Assembly (NCBI GenBank): GCA_020726505.1
Contig: JAHLEZ010000008.1
Span: 496,001 to 560,000, forward strand
Origin: Leptodontidium sp. MPI-SDFR-AT-0119
Lineage: Eukaryota; Ascomycota; Leotiomycetes; Helotiales; Leptodontidiaceae
Length of the DNA stretch: 64,000 bases
Direction of reading: 5' to 3'
A program made the position numbers and the translations under genes. Under the pieces are notes generated by a model. That model was not told the origin of the DNA. It saw only the letters and a list, made by a program, of their open reading frames with translations, and ran no database searches. The first letter of the stretch is position 1. Each line of letters begins with the position of its first letter. Positions 21,377 to 32,878 of this stretch are shown piece after piece.

Positions 21377-22722
21377 ATGAGGTGGATATTTGTCTCTCTG
21401 TTTACATTGCTGCTTGTGTCGATGTCTGTGTCCATGCCTATTTCTGCAACTAGATCTGGATTTGGATCTGGATTTGTGGCGGAAGAAGTGCAGGTACTAG
21501 TGCTAGGGCCGGGGCTAGGGCTAGGATAGACACCTATACCCATACGCACCAAGATCCAAGCATCAATGTTAGAGCTGGTGTTGGTATTCTCATAGATTTT
21601 AATGATGGTCTTGATGTCGGCGTTGGTATACTCGTTGGTATTGGTGGGGGATGTGTTGTGCATAGGCGTGTTGGGATCATCGAGAGCAAGAGTACTATTT
21701 GAGGTCGCTAGATAGAGCTAGGAATCATCGGTATTATAGTTGTAGAAGTTAAAGTTAGGTAAGTGCAAGTGTTGTCGAGGAGGCGAACTAGAGCGACTGT
21801 GAGGGCTTGCGCGAGAGTGTCCTCGAATGTGATTGAGGTTTCATTTAGCAGGCAAACACCCCGCCTCGCAAACCGCACTCGACGGTACCAAACTAACAAA
21901 CCCGATTGAAATAGCCGAGATTCTAGTAACAGGCAAGATCAGCCAAAACGCCCAACAAGTACAAGTACGCATTATATTCGAGGTATGAAAACCTACACGA
22001 GAAATCCTTCTATATTCATAGCTTACTCACTCATACAGGCTTCTACTTCATGTGGAGGGAAAGGCATCGCCGATCCAGCCGGTAGCGGAGGCAGTGGAGG
22101 TAGTTCAGGAGGAGGAGGAACGGCAAGTGGAGAATTATTGGGCGAGTATCCAACACACATAGACGGCACGATTGAATGCAGTGGATCCCGTTCAGATGGT
22201 GCGGGTACTAGGAATACCCGAGATTGTCTTTTCACACCTGGCTCGTAAGTTCCTCCCCCCATCTTCTCTCCCTGTTTACATTTCCCCCCTTCCATCCAGA
22301 AATCCCCAATCTAGGCACAAGCCAAACTAACACCACCCTTCCCCACCAGCGTAACAGTGCAAGGCCAACTCCTCTCTCCCTCACAAATAATCTCCAGCCA
22401 AAACACCAACGGGAACTGCATCCGGTACGGCGAAACAAAGAACGCCCAGGGCGTCATAACCAACACCTGGTGCGTCGTATATCAAGAAGCCGGCTGCGCG
22501 TTCGTCATCGCCGACAAGCGTACCTCATTCGGCGGCTGCTTTCCAGGATATAGTATTATTGGCGGACAGACGTTCTATGATTTTGCGAGACTGAGCGCGA
22601 ATCAGTGTCCTGGGACGGGGAGGAGTGCGATGACGACGGGGCCGTTCTTCCCGTGTGATACGTGGGCGCAGACGTTGTGTTTGACGAATCCGGCGCATCC
22701 GGAGATTTGTGGCGTTGCGTGA
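21377..22722 (+). CDS. Secreted cysteine-containing protein of unknown function
   Basis: The 3' part is clear: an exon ending at 21982 (IAEILVTGKISQNAQQVQV), exon 22039-22244 and exon 22350-22722 splice in frame and end CLTNPAHPEICGVA. The region has a Gly/Ser-rich linker (GSGGSGGSSGGGG) and about nine cysteines in its last 150 residues, which suggests an extracellular disulphide-bonded protein. The ATG at 21377 begins MRWIFVSLFTLLLVSMSVSM, a good signal peptide, but the exon(s) joining it to the 21850-21982 exon could not be resolved. The 5' structure is therefore tentative. No family is recognised. Confidence 0.5.
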
Positions 22723-23588
22723 GAGAGAGGGGCTTTGAAAGAGATTCCACTGTAAGAGGTAATTCATGTGACTATGCTATGTCTACTTGAAGGCATGATT
22801 GTTTATCTTACGATACCTTAGCGAAGCTTGACGACCTTAACCTGAAGAAGAGAGGGGGGTAGAGGGCTTAGTCGCGGTTGTATATAATTTGTAGAATAGC
22901 GGAGGTGGAACAAATCGTTGCAAAAAAAAAAAATTAGGTCAAAGAAAACTTACAAATATCAAAAAATTTAAAAGATGGAATCCTTCAACAGTTTCAAAGT
23001 CTACGAGATATGTTCGTAAACATATGATCTCCGGACCTACCTATAGCGGACTCTCTTTAGCCTGATATGATACCTATCCCATCCCATCGCGACTCATACG
23101 ATGTATGCGGTGCTGGACTGGGATATATACCCACCTAGACACATACGGGACTCAACAGTTGTAGTCTTAATGAATCAATGGAATGCTGTTTACCGTACAC
23201 AATCCCGCTAATTAACATCGTAAAACTGCGTGAACCAGAACCACCATCGTAAAGGACTTAAGAAGATAATTTTTCCACAGCTCCACCAAGTCACTGTATC
23301 TACTCCAACCCTTGCACTCAAAAAAGCTGAGCTTCGTTAAGTCGCTTGTGAGGCTATGAAATGTCTCAAGAGGTAACCAAGGAAGCACTATCTCCTACCA
23401 AAGAAATGAACTGGAATCTCAGACAGATGCTTGCATCAGTATTCGCTAGCATTCCAAGATTGTTCTGCCCCTCAACAGCAATCTCTCTATTCTTTGTCTC
23501 CTATTCCCTTTCTCTTGCTGCGACCCCTTCCCTCGGTCCCCAACGTTTTGTATTCTCCTTCATATATACACCCTCCACTGACCCTGAA
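22723..23588. other. Spacer between convergent genes
   Basis: No supported gene. Contains an A run (22922-22933). Short frames at 23361-23588 lack any family resemblance. Confidence 0.35.
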
Positions 23589-25102
23589 TCAAATGGCCGT
23601 AGGCGGTGGCCCAGTACCTGTGGATTTTGCGACCCCTTCAGCGCTCTCCAAGGTATCCTTCAGATATCGATCCTCAAGGATGTCTTCCTGGCTCTCATTG
23701 AGTGTGTCCATCCGCTGCTTGCTTTTTCGTGGCATTGATGAAAAAGAATTATTCATCCGACAGCCGTCGCGCGACTCAAGTTCAAATTCACAATTCAACG
23801 TATCGGGGATGGTGCAAGTTGTCTTCCTGGTCGGGTGTGAAGGAGAAGTATCCGAGGGGTCGCTACTCCCCAGCACTTTGGGCAAATGGTGTCGCAGAAA
23901 TGGTTTAAAGTGGATTAGACACGCACAAACGATTCCAACGTTTATTTCAATTGTGCTACACTCGCGTTAGTCCCAAACGATCTATAATAGCGTAGAGCTG
24001 GACATAATATAGATCATACTACCTACCTCCATACCCAGATGTCGACCGCCGTCCACGTGAAATCTATGGCCCTAACCCAAATCAAGACTTTCTTCAGCCG
24101 GATAATGGTAACAATACACACGCTTTAGGCGTTAGTTATTTCTCGATCGTCAAGCAAGTTGAATGACTTACAGTGTCCCGGTCATGAAAAGCGCAACCAC
24201 CGCCACTTTCCGTCTTCTTGGCAATTGCAACTTCCATAGCATCGTGATGGGTAGGACCAGCATTGCGATATCAGTTGCGATGCTTAGTCCACCGTGGACC
24301 GCAAGAATTTTCGCTCCTGAATAGCATGACCCAGAAGTTATCGTAAGATCCCAGATTTTTGCAATCGGCCTGCAAGTAAATAAGAATTCGAACGATCCGA
24401 GAAGGGAGTATAGAATTGTTGTTATCATGATTGCATATACCATTGCCCTAAACTTCCGATGCGGTGAGAGTTGAAGATAGAGCAATAGGATCGATAGCTT
24501 GACAAACATAAATGATAGGCCATAAACGGCCCCCGAGGATAAGATCATCTAGTCAACAAGTTAGAAATACTAAAAGCTACCATGTAGCGATTGAATCTAG
24601 CTTTGGATTTAGATAGCATAGAATATGAGTCGTACTTTTACAAAAGGACTGTATGTTGTAAGTGGTACATCCCACCCGTGGACCCCGAGCCCATAGTGGA
24701 GATCTTCCGGTAGGTCAGTTAATAGCAGCACCCTGAACATGTATGAGCCTACTTACGAACGGCATTAGAAACGGAGAAAGCCACAGCAAAGAGCTTTCCT
24801 CATTCGAATTATCAGTATAAGTATATAGCTGTTGATAGAAGGTTCATACCCATCCCAGAATGATTGTATCTAGACTTAGTCAGTCGAATCCTGTCTTCTA
24901 ATAATTGAGGATACTTACAATCGTCATAACCTATGGCACGGACAATTACCCTTTTAGTGTATAGTCGCAAGATAACAACGACACTTGCAAACGGAAGGAA
25001 GACTGCAGTCACAATCACAAGGAGATATCCGATAGACTCAGGATGCTTAAAGTTCGGCCGAACCCCAGGTGGAGGAGGCAAAATCCCAGTGGCCTCTTCC
25101 AT
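23589..25102 (-). CDS. PTH11-like rhodopsin-fold membrane protein, 382 aa
   Basis: A seven-helix membrane protein of the fungal rhodopsin-domain family (PF20684), which includes PTH11-type receptors. Exons: 25102-24919, 24869-24850, 24793-24757, 24703-24636, 24548-24172, 24122-24027, 23955-23589; phases agree. Landmarks are YGLGVHGWDVP, SFMFVKLSILLLYLQLSP, EFLFTCRPIAKIWD with the conserved Cys, CYSGAKILAVHGGLSIATD, LVLPITMLWKL and VWSTIEINVGIVCACL. Exon 2 is only 20 nt. The C-terminal tail of about 90 residues is Ser/Glu-rich and probably cytoplasmic. The start is the ATG at 25102 (MEEATGILPPPPG). Ligand unknown; no catalytic role is expected. Confidence 0.88.
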
Positions 25103-26689
25103 TGTTGCTAACGGAATAGGATTCGCAGTTTCTCTTTTCTGTAAGCGCACAGAGAGGCTTTCGAATGAACTCAGCAGGGTTTTGGGATCCGAAAATGGGA
25201 TCTGTTATGGAACAACAAGCAGAACAAAAGAATACATCGACTTCTCAAACCCAAACTTGAGCTGCGTACAGTTGGGAAGAGTAGTTCTTAATATAGCTGA
25301 TGTTTTTTTGGTCACATACGATACGATCGAGACCAGAAGCCACCAATAGCCTCGATGAGCCACTAAGGCCAGCCAAAGCCACAAAAGGAAGTTCAAGTTT
25401 TAAGATTGGTTGGAAAGATTCCTTTGCTGTAATAACTCTACCGAGCCAGCCACAAACAGTACTATTGTTAGGTCGATCTGGGGAGCTTTAGCTAAAGGCC
25501 ATCTTATCTCTCAGATATCACAAAACGCCTCGTGCAAACCGTGGAGAAACCCACGTCTCGAACGAGACGAAATATCGTCCGTCGGTTCCAGCGGGGAGCC
25601 TGCAACAGCCATTCCGGAGGTCAATGCAGGCTAGCTAAATCACTAAGGCGCTTTTTATTCCTAGGGGCAAGATTACTGTATGTGAACCTGGGTGATCCGA
25701 TCAAAGGCTGTGTGGTAGGAAAACCGGGTGGAGTTGCGCACAAACGTTTCACTGCAGCCACTTCCCTCTTAGGCTGACCACCCCGTTGCCACTCTCCAGC
25801 ACAATCCCATCCGCCAGCCACTATTACCAGTGCCCCAAGGACGTCGGAGAGCGCAAATCTATCGTCCTACTGGCTACTCTGTGGTCGTGCGTATCATGGG
25901 CTACTAGTGTATTTATTATTCGGACATACAACAGAGCTGTCTGTCCCTCTACCCTGGCCGCCAGCTGCCTTCCTTCCCAACCGCGCCAGCCGCCCAGCCC
26001 TCGTCAATGAATTTCTTACCCATTCCCCATTCCCATTCCCATGGCCTGGCCCCTACTTCGCGTAGCTGTACAGCATCGGCCGATTGGACGCCTCTGTCTG
26101 GCATGCCTGGCAGCAAGGAGGCTAAGACAGAGGCGAAAACACTTGGGATCGATCCAGCAGCAGCGCATCAGCAAACTCTGAAGCGGGGTAAGATTTACTT
26201 TCTTTTCGTCGATCAGGGGGGCGGGGGCGCGCGGGCCTGATATCAATTGTCAATTAGTGTTTCCATGTGCCGTCCGCTGTTCCGTCTTCCCCGCGCCGAC
26301 TCGCTCACATCGCTGTGGAGCTTGAGTTGCGGTTGTCTTACACTTCCCTACTATCACCTACCTCGTCATTCCCTGGTGCACAGACGAAATTGGTATGAAA
26401 GAAAGCATGACACTTCAAAAACCTAACTACCAAAGGGGCGCAGGTGTGGAATGTCTGACGATTAGGGGATAGTAACAATTGTTCCTGACATAATTTGGCT
26501 CATAGGGTGGTAACGTACTAAACGTTACTGTAAGCGGGCCATGCGCCACCAATTTACTCCCAGCTGCGAGTCTAGAACGGTTTTGCCTGCCGCGAATGCG
26601 AGTACCCACAATTAACTACAATGAGTTATCACGAAAGGAGCACCTAAAAGTCCGGCAAGCCTCACGTCCGAGGCTCGACCACCGTGCGC
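25103..26689. other. Spacer, no gene supported
   Basis: Receptor promoter, then about 1.3 kb with only short frames that look like chance. A G-rich block GGCGGGGGCGCGCGGG lies at 26219-26236. Part of the repeat described next may extend here: GTCATTCCCTGGTG at 26366-26379 also occurs, inverted, at 38067-38080. Confidence 0.35.
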
Positions 26690-26940
26690 CTATCTCATTT
26701 TCCCGGAAAAGCGTTGAAACTGGGTTCAGCCTCGAGCTCAGCCTCTTCATCTGCTTTTAGTTTGATAGCCATACCCACGGCCTCAACTCCTCGAAGAAAG
26801 AAAAAGTGGCACGCACATCGCCGGAGAGCGTTTCCTGGTCTATTTCCTTGTTAAGATGAATCCTTTACTGCCACTGCTAGAGCTATAAGCTGAAGGCACG
26901 TTAAGGAACGCGTCTTCTAACTTCTCTCCTCCCCCCTCTT
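26690..26940 (+). repeat. Diverged repeat, copy A (inverted partner at 37.8-38.0 kb)
   Basis: About 240 bp matching the reverse complement of 37800-38036. Shared blocks include TTCATCTGCTTTTAGTTTGA, CTCCTCGAAGAAAGAAAAA and CACGTTAAGGAACGCGTCTT. Most differences are C/T or G/A changes, as expected after RIP. Which element it comes from is unknown. Confidence 0.75.
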
Positions 26941-28790
26941 TGTCTGAATTTTCCTTTCTAAATCTTTTTATAAGTAATTACTACGAAACTAGCTCGTTAT
27001 AGAGAAGGCTTATAGTAAGTATAGTTTTAATAGATAGTACTAAAGATCTTCGTATTAATTATAAAGTTAGTAAAGGTTTTGCTTTCTTCCTTTTTCTCTT
27101 TTATTTAAAACCGAAGAAATAAATAACTCCTTTTTTACCGGACTTTTACTTTTTAATCGTCGAGTTAAGCCGAAAGCTGTCCTTCCTCAAGTAAAACAAT
27201 CCTTTGTTAAAGACGTCGATATGTCGTTTACTTCCTCTTTAGTATTATTTATTAACTCTCCTTTCCAACTTAGGTGCCGTTTCGGTATTATAATTAAAAG
27301 AAGATGTTGCAACGCGGGGTACTACCGGCAGAAGATTGAGGATAGATCTAAATCTCAGAGAAACTATAATCAATTAAAACAGGGGTGAGGTGGTGAGGTG
27401 AAGTAGTGAAGTAGTAAGGCGATAAGTGAAGTAATAAGGGGGTGAAGGAGTAAATGGGTGTGGCAGTGAAATAAAAAAGTAATAAAGTAGTAAAATAATA
27501 GAGTGAAAATGAATAAGAAGTAACAGGAAGGCCTCGTGCCTAATATAGCACGTATGCTGAGACTCGCTTTGGCCTAGCAAGGAGGGGAGAGAGAGACGGT
27601 AATACGGCCTATGCGAGCGGCATCTGATCTCGTTAAGACAAGAATTATGTTTTCGTGAAATCACAAGTTAGCTCATCTATCCTCCTAAGTTATACCGTGG
27701 GCTCAAATACGGACAAGAGCCTTTCAAAAGCTAAGAGTTATCACCGTTTGCTGAGCTAAGTAGATTCTGCTATTAGTTAGACGGAGCATGTGATCTTATA
27801 TTCAAAGATAAGGTCAATAAAAGGATATAATAGGATATCTGATTTTTTTTATTATATTATAAGAATAGTATACCTCTCACCGACTCCTACTATAAGTATA
27901 AGTAACGAAGATTAGTAACACTATTTAAGCTTACTAATCATCTTAAGGCATATGCCGCAAAGTAAGGCAAACTCTGTTACTTCCCTTTACCGTATAATAT
28001 TAGGACTAAGGAAACTTATCAATACCCTATGCGTAATTCATACGCAAAGTGACCTTTTAATCGGCTTCAGCGAGATACTATAAAGTAAGGCAGATTCTAT
28101 TATATCTCTTTACTGCATAATGTTAGGTCATTATCTCCAACCAATATCGTTAAGAATAAGGGGGTCAAGGTAGTTAAAAAATAGATTAATTTACTTAAAA
28201 TAGCGTACTTTAAATATCTATCTAGCTAAAGAAGCACTTAGGCTGACTATATTACTTCAGTGAGCGAAGCTTTATCCAGTTTCCGGGGACGGATATTAAA
28301 GAATCCTTAATAGTATTGCCACACGGAAAACTCAGCTCTAACACCAATTATATAATCTTATAGCTTATTAATGCTGGAGACAGAAGGGGGTGGAGGACTT
28401 AACCTGTGGACATTTCCTGTTATTCTCAGGTCAATAGCTAAGCGAGCCATGAAAAGGGGCTTCCTCGCTTAACGCTCGTCCGCCGCATAATTGTCAACAT
28501 TCCCCACTATTTACCAGAATTATACTTAGCAAGGCGTCCCCCAACCAGACGATCTTGTTCTTGTAGATCGACCGATACAATTTTCACTAGAGTAACTTTT
28601 TACGTAACTTGGCTCGCCTTACACCCCAGCTAAGCACCACTACAGCCACTTTTTCAGAGTAACCTCCCTTTAAAGTAGGCTATACTAAAAAAGGTGCAGC
28701 TGAGCGCCGATAAAATCCATTATTTCAATCTGCTTCAAGCCTGCCTCATATGGACTAACTAACCGACTCAGAGGGGTTAACTAGGCCAGA
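26941..28790. repeat. AT-rich RIP-like relic DNA
   Basis: About 1.8 kb of AT- and TpA-rich sequence without coding frames, compared with near-even base composition in the flanking genes. It begins at the inner edge of repeat copy A. A GTGAAGTAGTAA-like degenerate simple repeat lies at 27385-27500. This is most simply a repeat degraded by RIP; the original element is not recognisable. Confidence 0.6.
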
Positions 28791-29103
28791 TAAAGTATGT
28801 CCGATCTCTCTTTAGTCTGTATTTATACCATGTCTATCCCTAGCTGTTTACATCTCCTCAATAGCTGCCTCCAAGTCGGTACTCAAGCCCTCAATATTGA
28901 TATTATCCTCTGGAAGCTCTTCAAAAGAATACTTGGAGTCCGGACTATTGAGAGGTATAACGTTAGTTTAGGAAATGGGAAAGAAAGGCAATACGTAGTG
29001 GGCCAAGTCAACAAAACGCCCCACGTACCTGTCCTTATAAGGCACTGGATGATGGAAATTAGCTCGGCTTGCCAAAACATTAAAATACAACAAATAACTC
29101 ACT

Positions 29104-29376
29104 TTAATCTTCAGGCAATGCCACTGGTTTCCAATATCGACTAACGAGATGGAATATAGAAGAGGCTTGGTTGTAGAGCTTCAAGCCTACTCTATAAGCG
29201 AGATGTAGCAGCAGAATAAAACCGAGGCATTGAAGTTCCTGGTTGAATGTGGCGTACGGCTCGGCAGCGGCTGGGTAAGAGGCACTGGCTTGCTGAACCA
29301 CGGGAGTTGGAGTCGGAGGGGATGGAGAGTATAAAGTAGAGGCAGCGGAGTAAGCCATTGGCGGCGAGGACGTCAT
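29104..29376 (-). CDS. Small hypothetical protein, 90 aa (weak)
   Basis: An open frame starting MTSSPPMAYSAASTLYSPSP, Ser/Pro/Ala-rich, then one hydrophobic segment LGFILLLHLAYRVGLKLY and a short tail. It lies 380 bp downstream of the next gene on the same strand. No family is recognised and no splice evidence supports it, so it may be chance or a further exon of the upstream gene. Confidence 0.25.
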   Translation of the reverse strand: MTSSPPMAYSAASTLYSPSPPTPTPVVQQASASYPAAAEPYATFNQELQCLGFILLLHLAYRVGLKLYNQASSIFHLVSRYWKPVALPED

Positions 29377-29755
29377 GCTCCTAGTGTGAGGATGAAGTAC
29401 TGTTGACAACATTAAGTAAGTGGGGGGTTCAAAAGAAGCGTGAAGTGAATACAGACCGCATGTTGATGTCTGTTGAGTTGTTGTTGTTGTAGCTGTAAGC
29501 GGCCAAGCTATTAAATATCCAACACCTCTAGCGCTGATTATTAATGAGGGTTCATTATACGTCACAAGATGATGAGTCTGGGATAAGCACTGGATTTGTG
29601 TAACCATCACAGATATCAGTTGAGTAGCCTAGGCAACGCTTTGTTAGGATCGAAGTATTATTTAGGGGAGAACGATAAAGAAGGCAGCATACAATAAAAG
29701 TCTCGGTGATCGTCTCGTTGACGGTCTTGGTGATAGCGACAGAAGGTCGAGGGGG

Positions 29756-30301
29756 TCAAGCAATAGATTGACCAAAAGCGGGCATTGCTGCGGTCCATAT
29801 GATCCCAGCCAACAGGAGTGCCAGTGAAAAGATACAAAACAGACAGCAAGTGTAAGAGGACCACCTTCGAAAATTTCCGCTTCGACGGGGGCGATGACAG
29901 GCCGACGACAAACCCGCGTGCTTATCTCGAGTGGGTGCAGGAGAGGCCGGAGGAGTGGTAGTCATAATAGGAGTGACTTTGACTAGTGGAAATTGCACAC
30001 CCTTCTCCTCCCGCGTAGCACAAAACCTTTCCTCCATCAAATCATTAATGATAGCCTTCAGGACCACGGTTTCACCTGACTAAGAGATATTTTAGTCAAG
30101 ATGTGCCCACACAAGTTCAGAGTGCAAAGCATACCAGCCTTTGATACCGTACTGGATGACCCAAGCGCCGACTTCGTAGGAATTGAAAAGGTTTGTAAGT
30201 ATGTAAAGCTCATGTTGAGAGAGCTTCAAGTCGATCAGTATTGTTTCTAAGGATGCTACGAAAGGAATTTCGCAAATCTCTGCTGGCCAGAATAGTAACA
30301 T
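29756..30301 (-). CDS. Small single-pass membrane protein, 157 aa, one intron
   Basis: Exon 1 (30301-30148) starts at ATG with MLLFWPAEICEIPFVASLET and ends WVIQYG. A 72-nt intron with a CTTGACTAA branch site and TTAGTCAG end follows. Exon 2 (30075-29756) continues in phase, ETVVLKAIINDLMEERF, with a TTTPPASPAPTRDK linker and one C-terminal membrane helix (CLFCIFSLALLLAGIIW). The in-phase join and the sense-making helix across it support a real gene. The family is not recognised; it lies between RIP-like DNA and a MITE. Confidence 0.5.
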
Positions 30302-30417
30302 TATGCGAGAAAATACTGTGTTTCTTCTTGAAAATCGGTTGTTGAAAAAGTGAATGGTAGGTTAGCATTTGGTTTAGAAAACTGATTTTACTTATACCCG
30401 TTAGAAGGCGAGCCTAA

Positions 30418-30679
30418 CGAGCCTACCGCCCAAAGTCCGTGTTTTTAGGGCATCTCGCTAACAAATCAAGCCTCAAGCAAATTGAATCGAGATTTAATCA
30501 TTTATAAATCAAGAAATCAATTATGGCATACTCAACCTAACCTAGATACTCACGATTAGTACGAGTATGAAGACTGATTAGTTTGTGGATGTCAAATAGT
30601 ATCATAATGAATTCGATGACTTGTTTGTGGCAAAGCCTGAAAAGGTCGCTAAAAACACGGACTTTGGGCGGTAGGCTCG
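30418..30679. mobile_element. 262-bp MITE with 31-bp terminal inverted repeats
   Basis: Left end 30418-30448 (starts CGAGCCTACCGCCCAAAGTC) and right end 30649-30679 are perfect reverse complements over 31 bp. TAA flanks both sides (30415-30417 and 30680-30682), a 3-bp target duplication of the TWA type typical of PIF/Harbinger elements. There is no coding frame inside and the body is AT-rich. Perfect ends suggest recent movement or protection from RIP because of small size. Confidence 0.88.
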
Positions 30680-30682
30680 TAA

Positions 30683-31188
30683 TGAGGTGAGTACATATCA
30701 ATACGACTTTCACAATTTTCACCATTTCTACTACTTTACTCACTCTCGACTTATATAACCTTTGTCACCTTTGCTAGTTTTGCTAGTTTTAACGCCTTCA
30801 TCACTTCCAATACTGAAAGAGCTAGTAAAACTAACCCAACCACACTTTGATAGGTAGAATTATCGAAAGTACTAACAAGACCTTAGAAATTAAGAATATA
30901 AACTTTGTTTTATTAACATATATTAAGTAAGTTAGTTCCCCACCAGAAACATGCTTTTAATCCCAGACTCACATCAGAATCAAACAGGCATTAATCATAA
31001 CTTCATAGCCTCCCAACTTCTCAAAGGTCAAGATAGCAAAGCAAGTCTCACCAGTATGTACTTACTTTTATCTACGTGATACCACCTGCTAATTTTCAAG
31101 ATGAAGAAGATATTTGGCATCGACTTGACCAAGCTCCAGTCCAACAACTGTGCTTCATTCAGCCTCGAAGACTTATCCACTTTAAACT
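30683..31188. other. Spacer, nothing seen
   Basis: AT-rich DNA with no gene or clear repeat. Short internal repeats (TTTGCTAGTTTTGCTAGTTTT near 30770) only. Confidence 0.3.
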
Positions 31189-32004
31189 AGTTTTGCACAG
31201 AGTATTGTGTATCTCCCAGACGTCCAGACTCAGGACTCAACGATGACGATTGTCTTTGACGTAATTTTCCCACTGGAGTCAAAGTGTTGCTATGAGTTTG
31301 TGAAGAAGCCTCAATGACGTTGAACTCTGTTGGATCGGAGGTGTTCAAGGCTTGCAAAAAATTGAGGTTGCTGATATGAGCCAGCGGGACCGGAAATATA
31401 TTTGGAAAGGGATCCCAGCGCGAGAATTGGAATGAGAGGTGCTACCCTATAATCGATATTTGCCTCATTAATCTATCTAGCCTTTCGGTGTGATGTGCGG
31501 TGCCTCACCAAGCTAGGGCCGCAATCAGCATGGAAACTTTAGCGTGGACCAAAATCTCCTTGCATAGGATACTAAATGGATTCGAAGGAGCTGTAAAAGG
31601 CTTGCCAATGCTTTCGAGTTTAAGAGATTTTCTTCTCAGTGTTCTCCAAGTTCGTGGAGCGAAGGCAAGCCCCATCGTAAAGCAAACAGTATCGAGAACA
31701 CGTTGGCGAATGTAGTTCCAGCTCGTGTCTTCCACTACATTATTCATATCCATATCCATTGTCAGCTGCGTTCATACCATGTTTTGGTGTAGCTAGTTGC
31801 AATTTGCCAACGTCAACTTACACTCTGGTGTGTTACAAGCTGACCATCCAGCTGCGTGTAATACAGATGATTGCCTACAGCAAGCATTACAAGCATGATG
31901 TAGCAACAAATCATTTTTGTTAGACTCTGCCAATGAACCCTCCCTGGTGCTAGCTCAATGTCGATAGGGCTTCCTGTATCATTTTGCTTCTGCTCCTTTG
32001 CCAT
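31189..32004 (-). pseudogene. Truncated fungal membrane protein, frameshifted
   Basis: The ATG at 32004 begins MAKEQKQNDTG. Exon 1 (32004-31822) has IMLVMLAVGNHLYYTQLDGQ; exon 2 (31765-about 31506) has TSWNYIRQRVLDTVCFTMGLAF, AFAPRTWRTLRRKSLKLESI and the following Trp; exon 3 begins WVAPLIPILALGSL. This order matches a large family of Pezizomycotina integral membrane proteins of about 500-700 residues with an extracellular central domain. After ILALGSL the frame must shift by one to read LQALNTSDPTEFNVIEA and then stops at 31189. Only the N-terminal third remains and the central and C-terminal parts are absent. Family recognition is moderate and the function of the family is unknown. Confidence 0.5.
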
Positions 32005-32391
32005 TTCGCCGGAAAAGAGTGAAGGCACTCTCAATGATGTTGTTTGTGGAATAAATCGCTTTCAGATTGTCGGCGGTGCTTTTCTCACGAGTGTGTACAG
32101 CGAGATACGGGTCTACTCTTTTCTAGGGGGAGTGACGGAAAAGGAAATACAAAGTGGTACGACATTGAGGCCCGGGAGTTCATATTGTAGCGCCTGCCGC
32201 CGCCACTGGAAACTCCCGTCTCGTCGACCCCAAACATATCCAGTAAACTTTTACCACAACTGTGTGCCTCCGGAGCAGCGATAGGCTGCGTCCTTTTAAC
32301 TGGCCCTTGGCTTGACAATGGACAGTGAGCTGCAAGAAAAAGCGCCACGCATATTGAAGAGTAGTGCACGGTTAAGCCAACACTGTATGGA

Positions 32392-32586
32392 TCAATCCCG
32401 AAGAGCCTCGGCCACGTAAATTATATACTCCTCAACGAGCTTTGCATCGTGATTCTCAATGTTATTGAAAGCGTCATTCCAGATTTTCTGGTGGAGAGGT
32501 TGGTCCGGCTGGTGAGGCTCTTCAGCTTTCGCGTCTGTGTTGAGAGGGGTACGCTTGTTATGGCGGGATTTTGGCAAGGCACTCAA
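32392..32586 (-). pseudogene. NLR N-terminal fragment
   Basis: A 64-residue frame ending KIWNDAFNNIENHDAKLVEEYIIY resembles the short segment (LWDxAYxxLxxxDPxLVxxYE) that comes just before the NACHT domain in fungal NLR-type proteins. No NACHT domain follows; the frame stops 40 bp later and the membrane-protein relic is downstream. It is probably a leftover of an incompatibility-type gene. The match is short, so confidence is limited. Confidence 0.35.
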
Positions 32587-32878
32587 GACATGCGTGGCTT
32601 CAGTAAGCGAGCCAATTGAGCGAGTGCACGTTCACTCGGGGCTTAATTACTCCGTGCTGACGTCGCGGACCGCTACCTGATACAGGTTTAACTAATCACT
32701 TGATTGTCTACCACACTCTTCACTACCCCAACCCCGAGTAATCCCTAGCACACCTCCGTAGCCTGAACTCTCACGGCCCTTCTATTGGACTTCTTACAAG
32801 GACAGAGATCAGTTCTGAAACAGAAACCTTGGTCCCTCTACTGCTCTTTGCCCACTGTGACACTTTCTCCATTGCATT

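Noticed and set aside
27374..27664. Minus-strand frame of 96 residues in AT-rich DNA
   Set aside because: Low-complexity text from a GTGAAGTAGT simple repeat.
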